From Bacillota bacterium (GTDB lineage: Bacteria > Bacillota > Clostridia > Christensenellales > SZUA-584), in the NCBI GenBank assembly GCA_023436525.1, contig JAEZIW010000247.1, forward strand, positions 1 to 15,369: a stretch of DNA of 15,369 bases, read 5' to 3'. A program made the translations under genes and the position numbers. Under the pieces are notes generated by a model. The model saw nothing but the letters and a program-made list of their open reading frames with translations. It did not search any database and was not told the origin of the DNA. Every line of letters begins with the position of its first letter. Position 1 is the stretch's first letter. Shown one piece after another: positions 7,380 to 14,670 of the stretch.

Positions 7380-7531
7380 TGTCATTGCAGTTACTAAACA
7401 CGGTCATCCTGAGAAGCGAAGCGACGAAGGATCTGTTGCATCAAATTCTGGTCCACTACGTAGTCGTCGTTCGCTCCTCGCTACGTAGTGGACTGGATGA
7501 CCGGTCTTAATGGCTTTCAATACCAATGACA
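7380..7531. repeat. Nested palindromic intergenic element (REP/MITE-like)
   Basis: Three nested inverted repeats share one centre: TGTCATTG/CAATGACA (7380-7387, 7524-7531), CGGTCATCC/GGATGACCG (7401-7409, 7495-7503) and GTCCACTACGTAG/CTACGTAGTGGAC (7451-7463, 7481-7493), all exact. The left arm contains CATCCTGAGAAGCGAAGCGA and then AAGGATCTG, which resembles a repeat I recall in many bacterial intergenic regions (CATCCTGAGCGAAGCGAAGG). There is no coding potential. Transcripts from the molybdenum hydroxylase operon run into it after the 2Fe-2S gene, where the 13-bp stem could slow or end transcription or protect the message. The inverted repeats are seen; mobility is inferred. Confidence 0.7.
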
Positions 7532-7576
7532 TAAGTAACTTTTTACAGGCTCATCGCCAATTGCCTGGCGCTGCTC

Positions 7577-8056
7577 TCAGCCGGATTGCTGCATAATTGC
7601 CGCCGCACTGCGTACGGCACTCAGTATCTCCTGATAGCTCGTGCAGCGGCACAGGTTAGATTGCAGCCACGTTTCAATCGTGTAGTCGTCCGGGTTCGGG
7701 TGGTGAAGCAGCATGGAATGGCACACCATAATAAACCCCGGCGTGCAAAAGCCGCATTGAAACGCCTGCAGCTCGGCAAAGGCCTGCTGAATCGGTGTGT
7801 CGCTGAGCCCCTCAATGGTGGTGACGCGATGGCCGATGGCCTCCGCCGCCAGCATCAGGCACGATTTCGCGGGCCAATCATCCACCAGCACGGTGCACGC
7901 GCCGCAATCACCGTTTTCACAGCCAATCTTCGTGCCCGTCAGCCCCAACTGATAGCGCAGCACATAAACAAGCGTATCGGCAGGTCGAACGGCCACATCA
8001 TAAACACGGTTATTCACAGTCAGCGATATCAGGCTTTTGCCGGACAGCTTAAGCAT
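7577..8056 (-). CDS. Molybdenum hydroxylase 2Fe-2S subunit (CoxS/XDH small-subunit type)
   Basis: This subunit carries two [2Fe-2S] clusters that relay electrons from the molybdenum site to FAD. 159 aa, the normal length. The plant-ferredoxin-type cluster has Cys46, Cys51, Cys54 (GCENGDCGAC) and Cys66. The second, all-helical domain has Cys101 and Cys104 (CGFC) and Cys136 and Cys138 (CRC). All eight cysteines are present, so it should be functional. The ATG at 8056 has AAGGAGTG upstream and overlaps the end of the FAD-subunit gene by 8 bp, so the two are translated together. It is the last gene of the three-subunit set, and the palindromic element follows it. The family is certain; the substrate of the complex is not. 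Confidence 0.95.
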   Translation of the reverse strand: MLKLSGKSLISLTVNNRVYDVAVRPADTLVYVLRYQLGLTGTKIGCENGDCGACTVLVDDWPAKSCLMLAAEAIGHRVTTIEGLSDTPIQQAFAELQAFQCGFCTPGFIMVCHSMLLHHPNPDDYTIETWLQSNLCRCTSYQEILSAVRSAAAIMQQSG

Positions 8057-8891
8057 GGCTCACTCCTTGGTTCTTTTTGTAGTCCATTATGATCTTCTCC
8101 ACAGTCTTTTGAAACACAAACAGACGGTATGCCGCCGAACCTTCAAGGTCATCCAGCACGGGGGCGGGTATCGCGCTTAAAAGCCGGTCGGCGATATCAG
8201 CGGCGGATGCTTGACGCGTATCTGTGATATCCGCGAATCGGAACGGAAAGGCGCAAAGCCCGCTTGCCGCGAAACGAAGCGTTTCGCCCAAGAACTGCAC
8301 GCATAGGGTGAGCAGCGGATAGCCGATTTTTTCGGCTCTGGATTTCTTGATATGAAAGCACGGTATAACGGCCGCCGCATTGTCAACACGTACGCTGACG
8401 ATTAATTCGCCGGGCGCGGGCCGTCTGCCATCGGCAAAGGCTTCATGCACAGATATTGTTTTCATACCCTCGGGAAACGCGATGTCGACAGTGGCGTTGG
8501 CCAGCAGCAGCGGCATCAGCGTTTCGCGGTATATAATCGTACCGCATAGATTGCCGCCCAGTGTGAGACGGCACTGCACCGTATGGTCCGCAATGCGGCC
8601 TGCGGCAAGCCCCAACAATGGAAACACGCCGGATCTTTTGATATCAGTCAGCGTGGCAGCCGCGCCGATGACGAGCCTCTTGCCGTCAGTGCCAATGCCG
8701 CCGCATTCGGGAATGCTCTTGATATCAATCACAGCATCGGGTTTTTGGTTAAACACGCGGCTCATGCTGATGATTTCCGTACCACCGCCGTAATACAGGG
8801 GCTGCTTTCCCTGCTTGCTCAGCTTATCGTATAGCTGCACGGCCTCCTGCACGGTATCCGGCAAGTAGTAATCAAAATCGTACGCGATCAT
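8049..8891 (-). CDS. Molybdenum hydroxylase FAD-binding subunit (CoxM type)
   Basis: The medium subunit holds FAD and delivers electrons from the iron-sulfur clusters to an external acceptor such as NAD+, a quinone or ferredoxin. 280 aa, typical. The two flavin-binding signatures are present: YYGGGTE (33-39, family AGGTD) and RLTLGGNLCG (108-117, family TIGGNL). The C-terminal region (about 165-270) fits the CO-dehydrogenase flavoprotein C-terminal domain. Its ATG overlaps the stop of the large-subunit gene in TGATG, a sign of translational coupling; no strong ribosome site is visible. The YFDI-type insert that binds NAD+ in eukaryotic xanthine dehydrogenase is not recognised, so the electron acceptor is open. 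Confidence 0.93.
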   Translation of the reverse strand: MIAYDFDYYLPDTVQEAVQLYDKLSKQGKQPLYYGGGTEIISMSRVFNQKPDAVIDIKSIPECGGIGTDGKRLVIGAAATLTDIKRSGVFPLLGLAAGRIADHTVQCRLTLGGNLCGTIIYRETLMPLLLANATVDIAFPEGMKTISVHEAFADGRRPAPGELIVSVRVDNAAAVIPCFHIKKSRAEKIGYPLLTLCVQFLGETLRFAASGLCAFPFRFADITDTRQASAADIADRLLSAIPAPVLDDLEGSAAYRLFVFQKTVEKIIMDYKKNQGVSHA

Positions 8892-11200
8892 CAGCCATTA
8901 CCGCCGGTCTTAGCTGCCTGCCAGAGGCTTTCGAATGTAACGGGCAGCGTATCGAGCTGAACGCCGGCAGCCAGGCATAGCGCATTAACGAGAGCCGGCG
9001 GCATACCGAGTACGCTGTGCTCCGCAATACCGCGCACGCCCATTGGGCCGCCCAAATTCGGTGTTTCTATAAATTCGGCAATGAAAACCGGGTTCTCATG
9101 AAAGTGCATCAGCTTATAGGTGCGAAAGCTGGTGTCGTTCAATTCACCCGCCGCGTCGAAATGGTAGCATTCGCGTGTGGCCAAGCTAAGGCCGGTGTTC
9201 ATGCCGCCCAGCACCTGTCCTGCGGCACACTCGGGCGAAATCACTTTGCCCGCGTCAATCACGGTGACGGCCTTCACCAAACGAAAGGTCTGCAAGAAGG
9301 GGTCATACTCAATTTCCACAGCCTGCGCGCCCACTGTCCAATATGGCCCGGGCTGACCCTTGCCCGTTTCCCGGTCGAGGTGGGAGAGGTTTTTCATGAT
9401 GAAGCGTCCGCAGCCGATCACCGGGCCGCCCATCCCGTTGCCTTCTTTTGTTTTAACGCCGAGCACAATGTCTTTAAACGGCAGAGATACAGCGGCATCG
9501 TCCTTAAGTTGCGCGGCCTCGTTTATAAGAACAATGTCCTCCGGGGGGCAGCGTAAAGCAAGCGCCGCGTTGGCCTTGAGCTGACGGAGCGCGTCGTCGG
9601 CGGCGGCTATTATGGCGTTGCCCGCCATATAGGTCGACATACTCGCGACGGTTTTCCAATGCTCAGGATGCGACTGTGTGTTGATCTGCATGTTCATGGC
9701 CACTTTATCTAGGCTGATGCCAAGGCGTTCGGCGAGTATTTTCGGCAGCGCGGTTGTCATGCCCGGGCCGCACTCAATCACACTGCAATTCAGGTTGACG
9801 CTGCCGTCTGAGCAAAACTGCACAACAGCCGATGATGATGCGTCGGTGGGGGAACTGGAGGTTTTGGAGAAGCACGCGAGGCCCTTGGCGCGAATCGTCG
9901 CCTCTTCTGTTTCGAAACAAACGCCTTTGTCCCACTCGATAAGCTGCTTAACCCGGCCGATGCAGGCATCAAGATTGCCGGTGTTGCTGAGCGTCACCTT
10001 TGTTTGCGTCGGGGTATAGTCGCCTTCGCGCAGGGCGTTTATGCGTCTTAATTCGCAGGAGTCAATGCCCAGCTGCAGCGCAAGCTTTTCCATTGTGCGC
10101 TCCATTGCAAACGTGGACACCTCGTGCCCGAAGCCTCTGAAAGATGTGGAATAAACGTGGTTGGTATAAACGCAGACGGAATCGCATTCAATGCACGGTA
10201 CATTGTATGCGCCGCTGCAGTTAGCGGCGGCAGCGCGCGTCATGATGGGTGACGTATCGGCATAAGCACCCGATTCGATAAAGAAGTGGGCCTGCATGGC
10301 CTGCAGGCGGCCGGTTTTATCTGCGCCGAGCTTCATGTACGCTTTCGCGCCGATTTTGCACCCGCTTGAATAAAAGCATTCTTCACGCGTCAGGCTGATG
10401 CGCACCTCCCGCCCGCCAACCGCGATCGAAGCCAAGTAAGCCATGATTTCCGGATGCGGATTAATCTTGCCGCCGTAGCTGCCGCCCACAAACGGTGTTT
10501 CAATGACGATTTGGCTCTCGGGGATTTTGAAGTACTCTGCAATCAATGCTCTGGCCGCATGTGCACCCTGAGAGGCGGAATGGATAAGGAGCTGTCCATT
10601 CGGAAGAATCTGCGCGCGCGCGTTTCGTGTTTCGATATATGCGTGGTGAGCGTGAGGGATGCGGTATTCACCTTCCGCTATCACATCGCAGCTGGCCCAG
10701 CCATAATTCATGTTGCCTTTGCGTATCACCGTGCGGTTCGATATGTTCGTATTCATTTCGGGGTACACCTCATCCACGGTGAGCGTGTATTGCATCAGTG
10801 CAGGATGCACCAGCGTGGGGTATGGCTTCAGTGCGTCTTCAATGGAATTAACGATGGGTAAAGGCTCGTACGCCACCTGAATCAGCTTGGTGCCTTGGGC
10901 TGCCTGCCATTCTTCATCAGCCACCACGATCGCAACGGGTTCACCAAAATAACGCACCCGGTCGATCGCAAGCACCGGCATATCCTGCAGCACCGAACCG
11001 GTGAGCTGCAAACAGTCATGTCCGGTGACGATGGCACGCACGCCCGGTACACTGTACGCGCCGGATGTATCAATGGAGAGAATACGCGCATGCGCGAATA
11101 CGCTTGTTAAAAGCCTTGCCTGCAGGCATGATCGGCTGACATCATCGTCATTGTATTTAGCTTTTCCGCTGACCTTCAGCAAAGCGTCGTTTCTGATCAT
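8891..11200 (-). CDS. Molybdenum hydroxylase large, molybdopterin-binding subunit (xanthine dehydrogenase family)
   Basis: This subunit binds the molybdopterin cofactor and hydroxylates a carbon, usually next to a ring nitrogen or an aldehyde, with oxygen from water. I chose the ATG at 11200 (769 aa) because GGAG lies 5 bases upstream and a -10 box overlaps the longer TTG reading from 11239. The a/b hammerhead domain covers about 5-110. Cofactor-contact motifs follow: GGSYGGK (239-245), SFRGFGHE (353-360), GPGMTT (478-483) and GVRGIAE (721-727), whose Glu727 is the catalytic base. The CO-dehydrogenase loop with its active cysteine is absent, so this is not a CO dehydrogenase. His359 stands where most relatives have Gly, Glu or Phe, next to the substrate pocket. 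First gene of the operon. Xanthine, another purine, nicotinate or another N-heterocycle are all possible substrates. Confidence 0.93.
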   Translation of the reverse strand: MIRNDALLKVSGKAKYNDDDVSRSCLQARLLTSVFAHARILSIDTSGAYSVPGVRAIVTGHDCLQLTGSVLQDMPVLAIDRVRYFGEPVAIVVADEEWQAAQGTKLIQVAYEPLPIVNSIEDALKPYPTLVHPALMQYTLTVDEVYPEMNTNISNRTVIRKGNMNYGWASCDVIAEGEYRIPHAHHAYIETRNARAQILPNGQLLIHSASQGAHAARALIAEYFKIPESQIVIETPFVGGSYGGKINPHPEIMAYLASIAVGGREVRISLTREECFYSSGCKIGAKAYMKLGADKTGRLQAMQAHFFIESGAYADTSPIMTRAAAANCSGAYNVPCIECDSVCVYTNHVYSTSFRGFGHEVSTFAMERTMEKLALQLGIDSCELRRINALREGDYTPTQTKVTLSNTGNLDACIGRVKQLIEWDKGVCFETEEATIRAKGLACFSKTSSSPTDASSSAVVQFCSDGSVNLNCSVIECGPGMTTALPKILAERLGISLDKVAMNMQINTQSHPEHWKTVASMSTYMAGNAIIAAADDALRQLKANAALALRCPPEDIVLINEAAQLKDDAAVSLPFKDIVLGVKTKEGNGMGGPVIGCGRFIMKNLSHLDRETGKGQPGPYWTVGAQAVEIEYDPFLQTFRLVKAVTVIDAGKVISPECAAGQVLGGMNTGLSLATRECYHFDAAGELNDTSFRTYKLMHFHENPVFIAEFIETPNLGGPMGVRGIAEHSVLGMPPALVNALCLAAGVQLDTLPVTFESLWQAAKTGGNG

Positions 11201-11228
11201 GTTGTCTCCGGCTTTTTTGATAAAACAT

Positions 11229-11234
11229 ATTATA
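11229..11234 (-). promoter_or_regulatory. -10 box for the molybdenum hydroxylase operon
   Basis: A perfect TATAAT reads on the minus strand (ATTATA on the + strand). Transcription would start near 11222, leaving about 22 nt before the ATG at 11200, enough for the GGAG site. No good -35 is seen at 17-18 bp, so an activator may be needed. The box helps decide that translation begins at 11200, not at the TTG at 11239. Confidence 0.45.
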
Positions 11235-11345
11235 GCCAATCATTGCGGTTTGTTATCCTTTTGCATGAAAAAGGGTACCCGCGAAAAGCGCGAATGCATA
11301 ATAAATCGATATAGCAGAGAAACTAACAAAAAAGGAGGAACTGTT

Positions 11346-11615
11346 ATGGGTATTTTATCTTGGATTGTGCTTGGCGCACTTGCGGGCTGGGTGGCCAGCA
11401 TCATTATGAAAAACAATCCGTCAATGGGCGCTTTTGCGAATATTGCCGTGGGTATCATCGGTGCTTTTATCGGCGGCTTCATCATGAATCTGATCGGCGC
11501 GAACGCGGATGTGACAGGCTTTACGCTGGAAAGCTTTTTGGTTGCGCTGCTGGGCTCGGTGATTCTGCTCGCAATTATCAACCTCATTCGAAAAGGAACG
11601 GTTACAAACAAATAG
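11346..11615 (+). CDS. GlsB/YeaQ/YmgE-family small membrane protein (transglycosylase-associated family)
   Basis: 89 aa, almost wholly hydrophobic and glycine-rich, with three predicted membrane helices (about 3-20, 27-50 and 58-80) and a short basic C-terminus. The pattern GILSWIVLGALAGWVAS at the start and GIIGAFIGGF in the second helix is diagnostic of the family. These proteins are often induced by envelope or general stress; the biochemical role is unknown, and the old name 'transglycosylase-associated' is not evidence of an enzyme. AAGGAGG lies 8 bases before the ATG at 11346; earlier in-frame starts have no ribosome site. It stands alone, divergent from the molybdenum hydroxylase operon. 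Confidence 0.88.
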   Translation: MGILSWIVLGALAGWVASIIMKNNPSMGAFANIAVGIIGAFIGGFIMNLIGANADVTGFTLESFLVALLGSVILLAIINLIRKGTVTNK

Positions 11616-11694
11616 CGTTTCCATACGAGAAAGCAGTATAAGTCAATGCAATGTCGATATGACATGTTTTATTATCCCGGCTTGCCGACCGTGC

Positions 11695-11745
11695 AGTGGA
11701 TCACAATCCCATTATAAGGCTTAGTTAAAGGGATTCTGATCCACT
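11695..11745. repeat. Imperfect inverted repeat, relative of the 7380-7531 element
   Basis: AGTGGATCACAATCCC (11695-11710) pairs with GGGATTCTGATCCACT (11730-11745) with one mismatch in 16, around a 19-nt loop. The right arm and what follows (11733-11752) match 7445-7464 at 17 of 20 bases, so it may be a decayed copy of part of the same intergenic element. It has no T-run and does not look like a standard terminator. Confidence 0.5.
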
Positions 11746-11975
11746 TTGTAGTTTTCCGCTGAGCTCGTATTGACATTCAGAATTATAGTCAGCATACTGC
11801 AACCTAAGGTTTTCAACGCGGATCATCCTGTGTTATTCTAATCGACATGGGACGATATGCAGCAGCATCTTTCGGTCGGCTAAAATCAGCGGGTATATAA
11901 TTGCTGCCGCCGTTTATGATCATCATATTTGCAAATCATCAGCATTTTAAATTTCAAAACATATCAATGAAAGCG

Positions 11976-12005
11976 ATGACCAATACGTGTGTCCTGTGCT
12001 ATAAT
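11976..12005 (+). promoter_or_regulatory. Extended -10 promoter of the carboxypeptidase lipoprotein gene
   Basis: TATAAT at 12000-12005 is preceded by TGC, forming a perfect extended -10 (TGnTATAAT). ATGACC at 11976-11981, 18 bases upstream, matches the -35 consensus at 4 of 6 positions. Transcription would start near 12012, just ahead of the AGGAG site at 12023. This excludes the GTG at 11989 as a translation start. Confidence 0.65.
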
Positions 12006-12036
12006 GCAATCAAAAAGTCAGCAGGAGACACACCTT

Positions 12037-13077
12037 TTGAACGTCTCAAGAAAAAAATCAACCGTTAATATAAAACAAAGCATGATTGCCGTGTTTATTC
12101 TTTTAACTATGCTTATGAGCGCGTGCGGTGCCAACAGCGAAGCCGTATCCGCAACATCGGCAGCACCGTCGGCCCAAACGCAGACAGCAGCACCTTCGCC
12201 TTCCTCTGCGCCGATTCAAACGACAGCGCCGGAACAGACACCGCAGCCGACATTGGCTCAAACACCGGCTCCGACGCCCACGCCCGCACAAGCAGCCGCG
12301 TTTATCGGTCAGGCTGTGTGCACAGCCAAAGAGGCGGTGAATATTCGCGAAAAGCCGGAAAAGAACAGCACTGTGCTCGCATCGCTGCCCGCCAATGAAA
12401 CGACAGATGTGATTGCCTATGAGGGCGGCTGGGCTTTTGTTTCGTACAACGGAACAACAGGCTATGTGAACCGTGATTATTTAATTGGCAGACACAAGCC
12501 GGATATTGATGTGCCGATGGGTGAGTGGGCGGCGATACTCGTGAACCCGTCCCATTTGCTGCCCGACGGCTTTAACGTATCACTTGCCGATTTTGAAGGC
12601 GGCCAGGTGGATGCGCGCATTTATGATATTTGCACGCGCATGTTTGCGGATGCCGCAAAAGACGGTGTCGAATTTCAGTTGGTGGACGCTTACCGCAGCT
12701 TCGAGCGTCAAAACGAGCTTTATCAGAAAAAAGTAGACAGCTACATTGCCAAGGGTTACAGCCGGGAGGAGGCCGAGGTACAGGCCGCAACCATCACGGC
12801 GCGCCCGAACACGAGTGAGCATCAAACAGGGCTGGCGCTCGATATTGTCACGCCGTCTTACACTAAGCGAGACAAGGGTTTTGCGAAGACAGATGCGTTT
12901 CAATGGCTGAACGCGAACGCACAGGATTACGGCTTTACGCTGAGATACAAGCAGGACAAGCAGGCGTACACCAAGGTGATATATGAACCGTGGCATTGGC
13001 GCTTTGTGGGCGTGGAGGCAGCAAGAGCCATGAAGCAAAGCGGCGACTGCTTTGAAGAATATACGGGAGCAGCCTAG
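12037..13077 (+). CDS. Lipoprotein D-Ala-D-Ala carboxypeptidase with SH3b domain (peptidase M15B, VanY type)
   Basis: A surface zinc peptidase that should trim the terminal D-alanine from peptidoglycan stem peptides. I chose TTG at 12037 (346 aa): AGGAG lies 9 bases upstream and the promoter ends at 12005. Layout: signal peptide with lipobox LMSAC (Cys30), a Pro/Thr/Ala-rich spacer to about 85, a bacterial SH3 domain (92-150, VNIREKP and GWAFVSYNGTTGYV) for wall binding, then the M15B domain (about 160-335). Catalytic signatures are DAYRSFERQ (217-225), SEHQTGLALDI (260-270, with zinc ligands His262 and Asp269) and EPWHWRF (317-323, with the catalytic Glu and zinc-binding His320). All are intact. 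No van regulatory or ligase genes are near, so general wall remodelling is likelier than glycopeptide resistance. Confidence 0.93.
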   Translation: MNVSRKKSTVNIKQSMIAVFILLTMLMSACGANSEAVSATSAAPSAQTQTAAPSPSSAPIQTTAPEQTPQPTLAQTPAPTPTPAQAAAFIGQAVCTAKEAVNIREKPEKNSTVLASLPANETTDVIAYEGGWAFVSYNGTTGYVNRDYLIGRHKPDIDVPMGEWAAILVNPSHLLPDGFNVSLADFEGGQVDARIYDICTRMFADAAKDGVEFQLVDAYRSFERQNELYQKKVDSYIAKGYSREEAEVQAATITARPNTSEHQTGLALDIVTPSYTKRDKGFAKTDAFQWLNANAQDYGFTLRYKQDKQAYTKVIYEPWHWRFVGVEAARAMKQSGDCFEEYTGAA

Positions 13078-13100
13078 CATCGCAACGAGGGGGAGACAGA

Positions 13101-13514
13101 ATGAGGGCAAAAAGAGCGCTTGCCGTGGCGGCGGCCATAACGGTGATGCTGTTGTGTTCGTGCCTTAATGGCACTGCGCAAAACGGTTTGGAACTGAATA
13201 AAGACAAGAGCCGGTTTGATGATTTCTCAGTAATCAGCAACATGGTTTATATGGATTGTTTTTTGACGATTGATAATAAAGGCACCGAAGACGTGACGGT
13301 TAAGATCAGCGCATCCTCGCAAAAGGATGTGTCGGCTGGGCTGCTGAAATGCGCAGACATGTGCGGTTTTGATGAGAAGCTTGTTTCCGACACTTTTGTG
13401 TTATCGAGCGGAGAAAACAGCCTTGTCGTTGTTTTTGAGGGTGAGTTCGGCGGGACGGAACAAAAGAAGGACAGGCTGCTCCCCGAAGATATTCAAATTG
13501 AAGTGGTTTCATAG
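13101..13514 (+). CDS. Small predicted lipoprotein of unknown function
   Basis: 137 aa. I do not recognise a family. The signal peptide is clear: a basic start (MRAKR), a hydrophobic core and lipobox LCSC (Cys21). The rest is a soluble, mostly beta-patterned domain (for example FLTIDNKGTEDVTVKISAS, about 55-73) resembling the immunoglobulin-like folds of some extracytoplasmic lipoproteins, with further cysteines near residues 94 and 98. GGGGGAG lies just before the ATG, 23 bp after the carboxypeptidase stop, so the two are probably cotranscribed and both exported. An accessory role at the envelope is a guess from position. Confidence 0.75.
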   Translation: MRAKRALAVAAAITVMLLCSCLNGTAQNGLELNKDKSRFDDFSVISNMVYMDCFLTIDNKGTEDVTVKISASSQKDVSAGLLKCADMCGFDEKLVSDTFVLSSGENSLVVVFEGEFGGTEQKKDRLLPEDIQIEVVS

Positions 13515-13552
13515 CATTTATTTAGAACCCGAAAGAAAAGGAGCCAAAAATA

Positions 13553-13957
13553 ATGGCTGAGGAAAGAACGTTTGTGATGCTCAAGCCCGACTGCTTAAAA
13601 AGAGGGCTGACCGGAGAGATTATTGCGCGGATTGAGAGAAAGGGGTACCGCATTGCAGACGCGAAGATGTTGCAGCTTGGCAAAGACATACTGCGAGAGC
13701 ACTACGCCCATCAGGCCGACAAGCCGTATTATCCGCGTATCGAAAGCTTTATGATGTCAGGCCCGGTGCTGTGTTTAATCGTTGAAGGGCAAAACGCTGT
13801 GACCGGGGTGCGGATTTTGATGGGAGCCACGGCATTTGAAGAAGGCAAAGCCGGAACGATTCGCGGTGATTATGCGTACTGCATGGGCGAGAATTTAATT
13901 CATGGGAGCGATTCGGCTGAGAACGCCGAGATCGAAATAAAAAGATTCTTTAAATAA
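13553..13957 (+). CDS. ndk: Nucleoside diphosphate kinase
   Basis: Transfers the gamma-phosphate from ATP to other nucleoside diphosphates through a phosphohistidine. 134 aa, at the short end of the usual 134-150. The ATP-binding Lys11 sits in FVMLKPD (7-13), Arg104 in GTIRGDYA (101-108), and the catalytic His117 in NLIHGSDS (114-121), with the family pattern SAENAEIEIKRFF closing the protein. All key residues are intact. The AAAGGAG site is about 10 bases from the ATG. It lies in a row of exported-protein genes with which it has no obvious link; cotranscription is possible because gaps are short on both sides. Confidence 0.97.
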   Translation: MAEERTFVMLKPDCLKRGLTGEIIARIERKGYRIADAKMLQLGKDILREHYAHQADKPYYPRIESFMMSGPVLCLIVEGQNAVTGVRILMGATAFEEGKAGTIRGDYAYCMGENLIHGSDSAENAEIEIKRFFK

Positions 13958-13981
13958 GATTGTGTGAATATGTGGGGATTT

Positions 13982-14599
13982 ATGAAACCGAAATTATGGC
14001 TGATGGTGCTCGCACTTCTATTGTGTGCGGCTGTGTCTGCTGCATGCAGCGCGGATAAACCGGCGAAGTCGAGAGCGGCAGCAGTGGGGACAATAGCCCC
14101 TGATCCAAAACCCAGCGCCAGTGCTGCCGAGCCATCGCCTTTAGGCGAGGAGATTGAAGGCATTTACGAGTTTGATGACAATGTCTATACAAATCCGCTC
14201 AGCTCATTTATTGCGATGAAAGGTTATATGCCGTATTTTGAAATCTTGGAGGACAAACTGAGAATTATCGATTCGCAGAATGATACCGTGGAGGAGATCG
14301 CGGGCCTATCGGCACCGTCAGATGTCAGCACGGATGATTTTGAAGCGCTGTTTGAAAATGAGATTGCGCTGGATGGTTTTTCCATACCCGATATCGCGGT
14401 TTATTTACGATGCAGCCAGTACGGTGTTTATAAAGATGAGTATGTGGAATACCGCGTTTATCGGATGGACGATGAGGTGTGGCTCGCCAAACTCTCCAAT
14501 GGCCATATGTGGAGCATATACCGGCTTTTGAAAACAGGCGGTATCAGCCTGGGTATCATCGGCGGTGCGGACGGGCCGACGAGTGTGTACATCAGCTAG
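13982..14599 (+). CDS. Predicted lipoprotein ending in an IIGGADGPT motif
   Basis: About 205 aa, function unknown. I chose the ATG at 13982 because GGGGA precedes it; a GTG at 13964 and an ATG at 13970 are alternatives. The signal peptide (MKPKLWLMVLALLLCAAVSA) ends at a slightly atypical lipobox, SAAC (Cys22), followed by an Ala/Ser/Pro linker and an acidic soluble domain rich in Tyr and Asp. The last 15 residues are GIIGGADGPTSVYIS. The same motif is a membrane-embedded signature of the beta subunit of Na+-translocating decarboxylases, yet this protein has no other membrane helices and is not that subunit. Homology-based pipelines could mislabel it. Starts 24 bp after ndk and may be in the same operon. 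Confidence 0.78.
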   Translation: MKPKLWLMVLALLLCAAVSAACSADKPAKSRAAAVGTIAPDPKPSASAAEPSPLGEEIEGIYEFDDNVYTNPLSSFIAMKGYMPYFEILEDKLRIIDSQNDTVEEIAGLSAPSDVSTDDFEALFENEIALDGFSIPDIAVYLRCSQYGVYKDEYVEYRVYRMDDEVWLAKLSNGHMWSIYRLLKTGGISLGIIGGADGPTSVYIS

Positions 14600-14670
14600 T
14601 CTGAAGCTTTTTTGATTTATATTTTAGGATTGGATAATAATCAAATGCATTGATTGAGAGGATGGGTATT

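Larger units (their letters stand above)
11616..12036. other. 421-bp intergenic region with inverted repeats and a promoter
   Basis: I find no gene here. After the small membrane protein gene there is a weak hairpin ATGTC-GATAT-GACAT at 11651-11665, followed by GTTTTATT, which could be a poor terminator. A long imperfect inverted repeat lies at 11695-11745. ATCATCCTG at 11822-11830 recalls the arm of the element at 7401. The far end holds the carboxypeptidase promoter. The 15-mer CATCAGCATTTTAAA at 11937-11951 also occurs at 7322-7336. Confidence 0.5.

Noticed and set aside
8891..11200. Aerobic CO dehydrogenase large subunit
   Set aside because: The active-site loop with the copper-binding cysteine typical of CoxL is missing; the sequence has the RGFG pattern of the xanthine/aldehyde oxidase group.
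11252..11278. GTTATC-15-GGGTAC, a SigB-like promoter before the small stress-family membrane protein
   Set aside because: The match is weak on both boxes, and Clostridia-like hosts usually lack SigB; the family's stress link made it tempting but the sequence does not support it.
12037..13077. Glycopeptide resistance (vanY) as the role of the carboxypeptidase
   Set aside because: No vanRS, vanHAX or related ligase gene is near; M15B lipoproteins with SH3 domains are common in susceptible Bacillota.
14594..14612. AGCT...AGCTTTTTT hairpin after the GGADGPT lipoprotein as a terminator
   Set aside because: The stem is only 4 bp and the T-run alone is not enough to call it.
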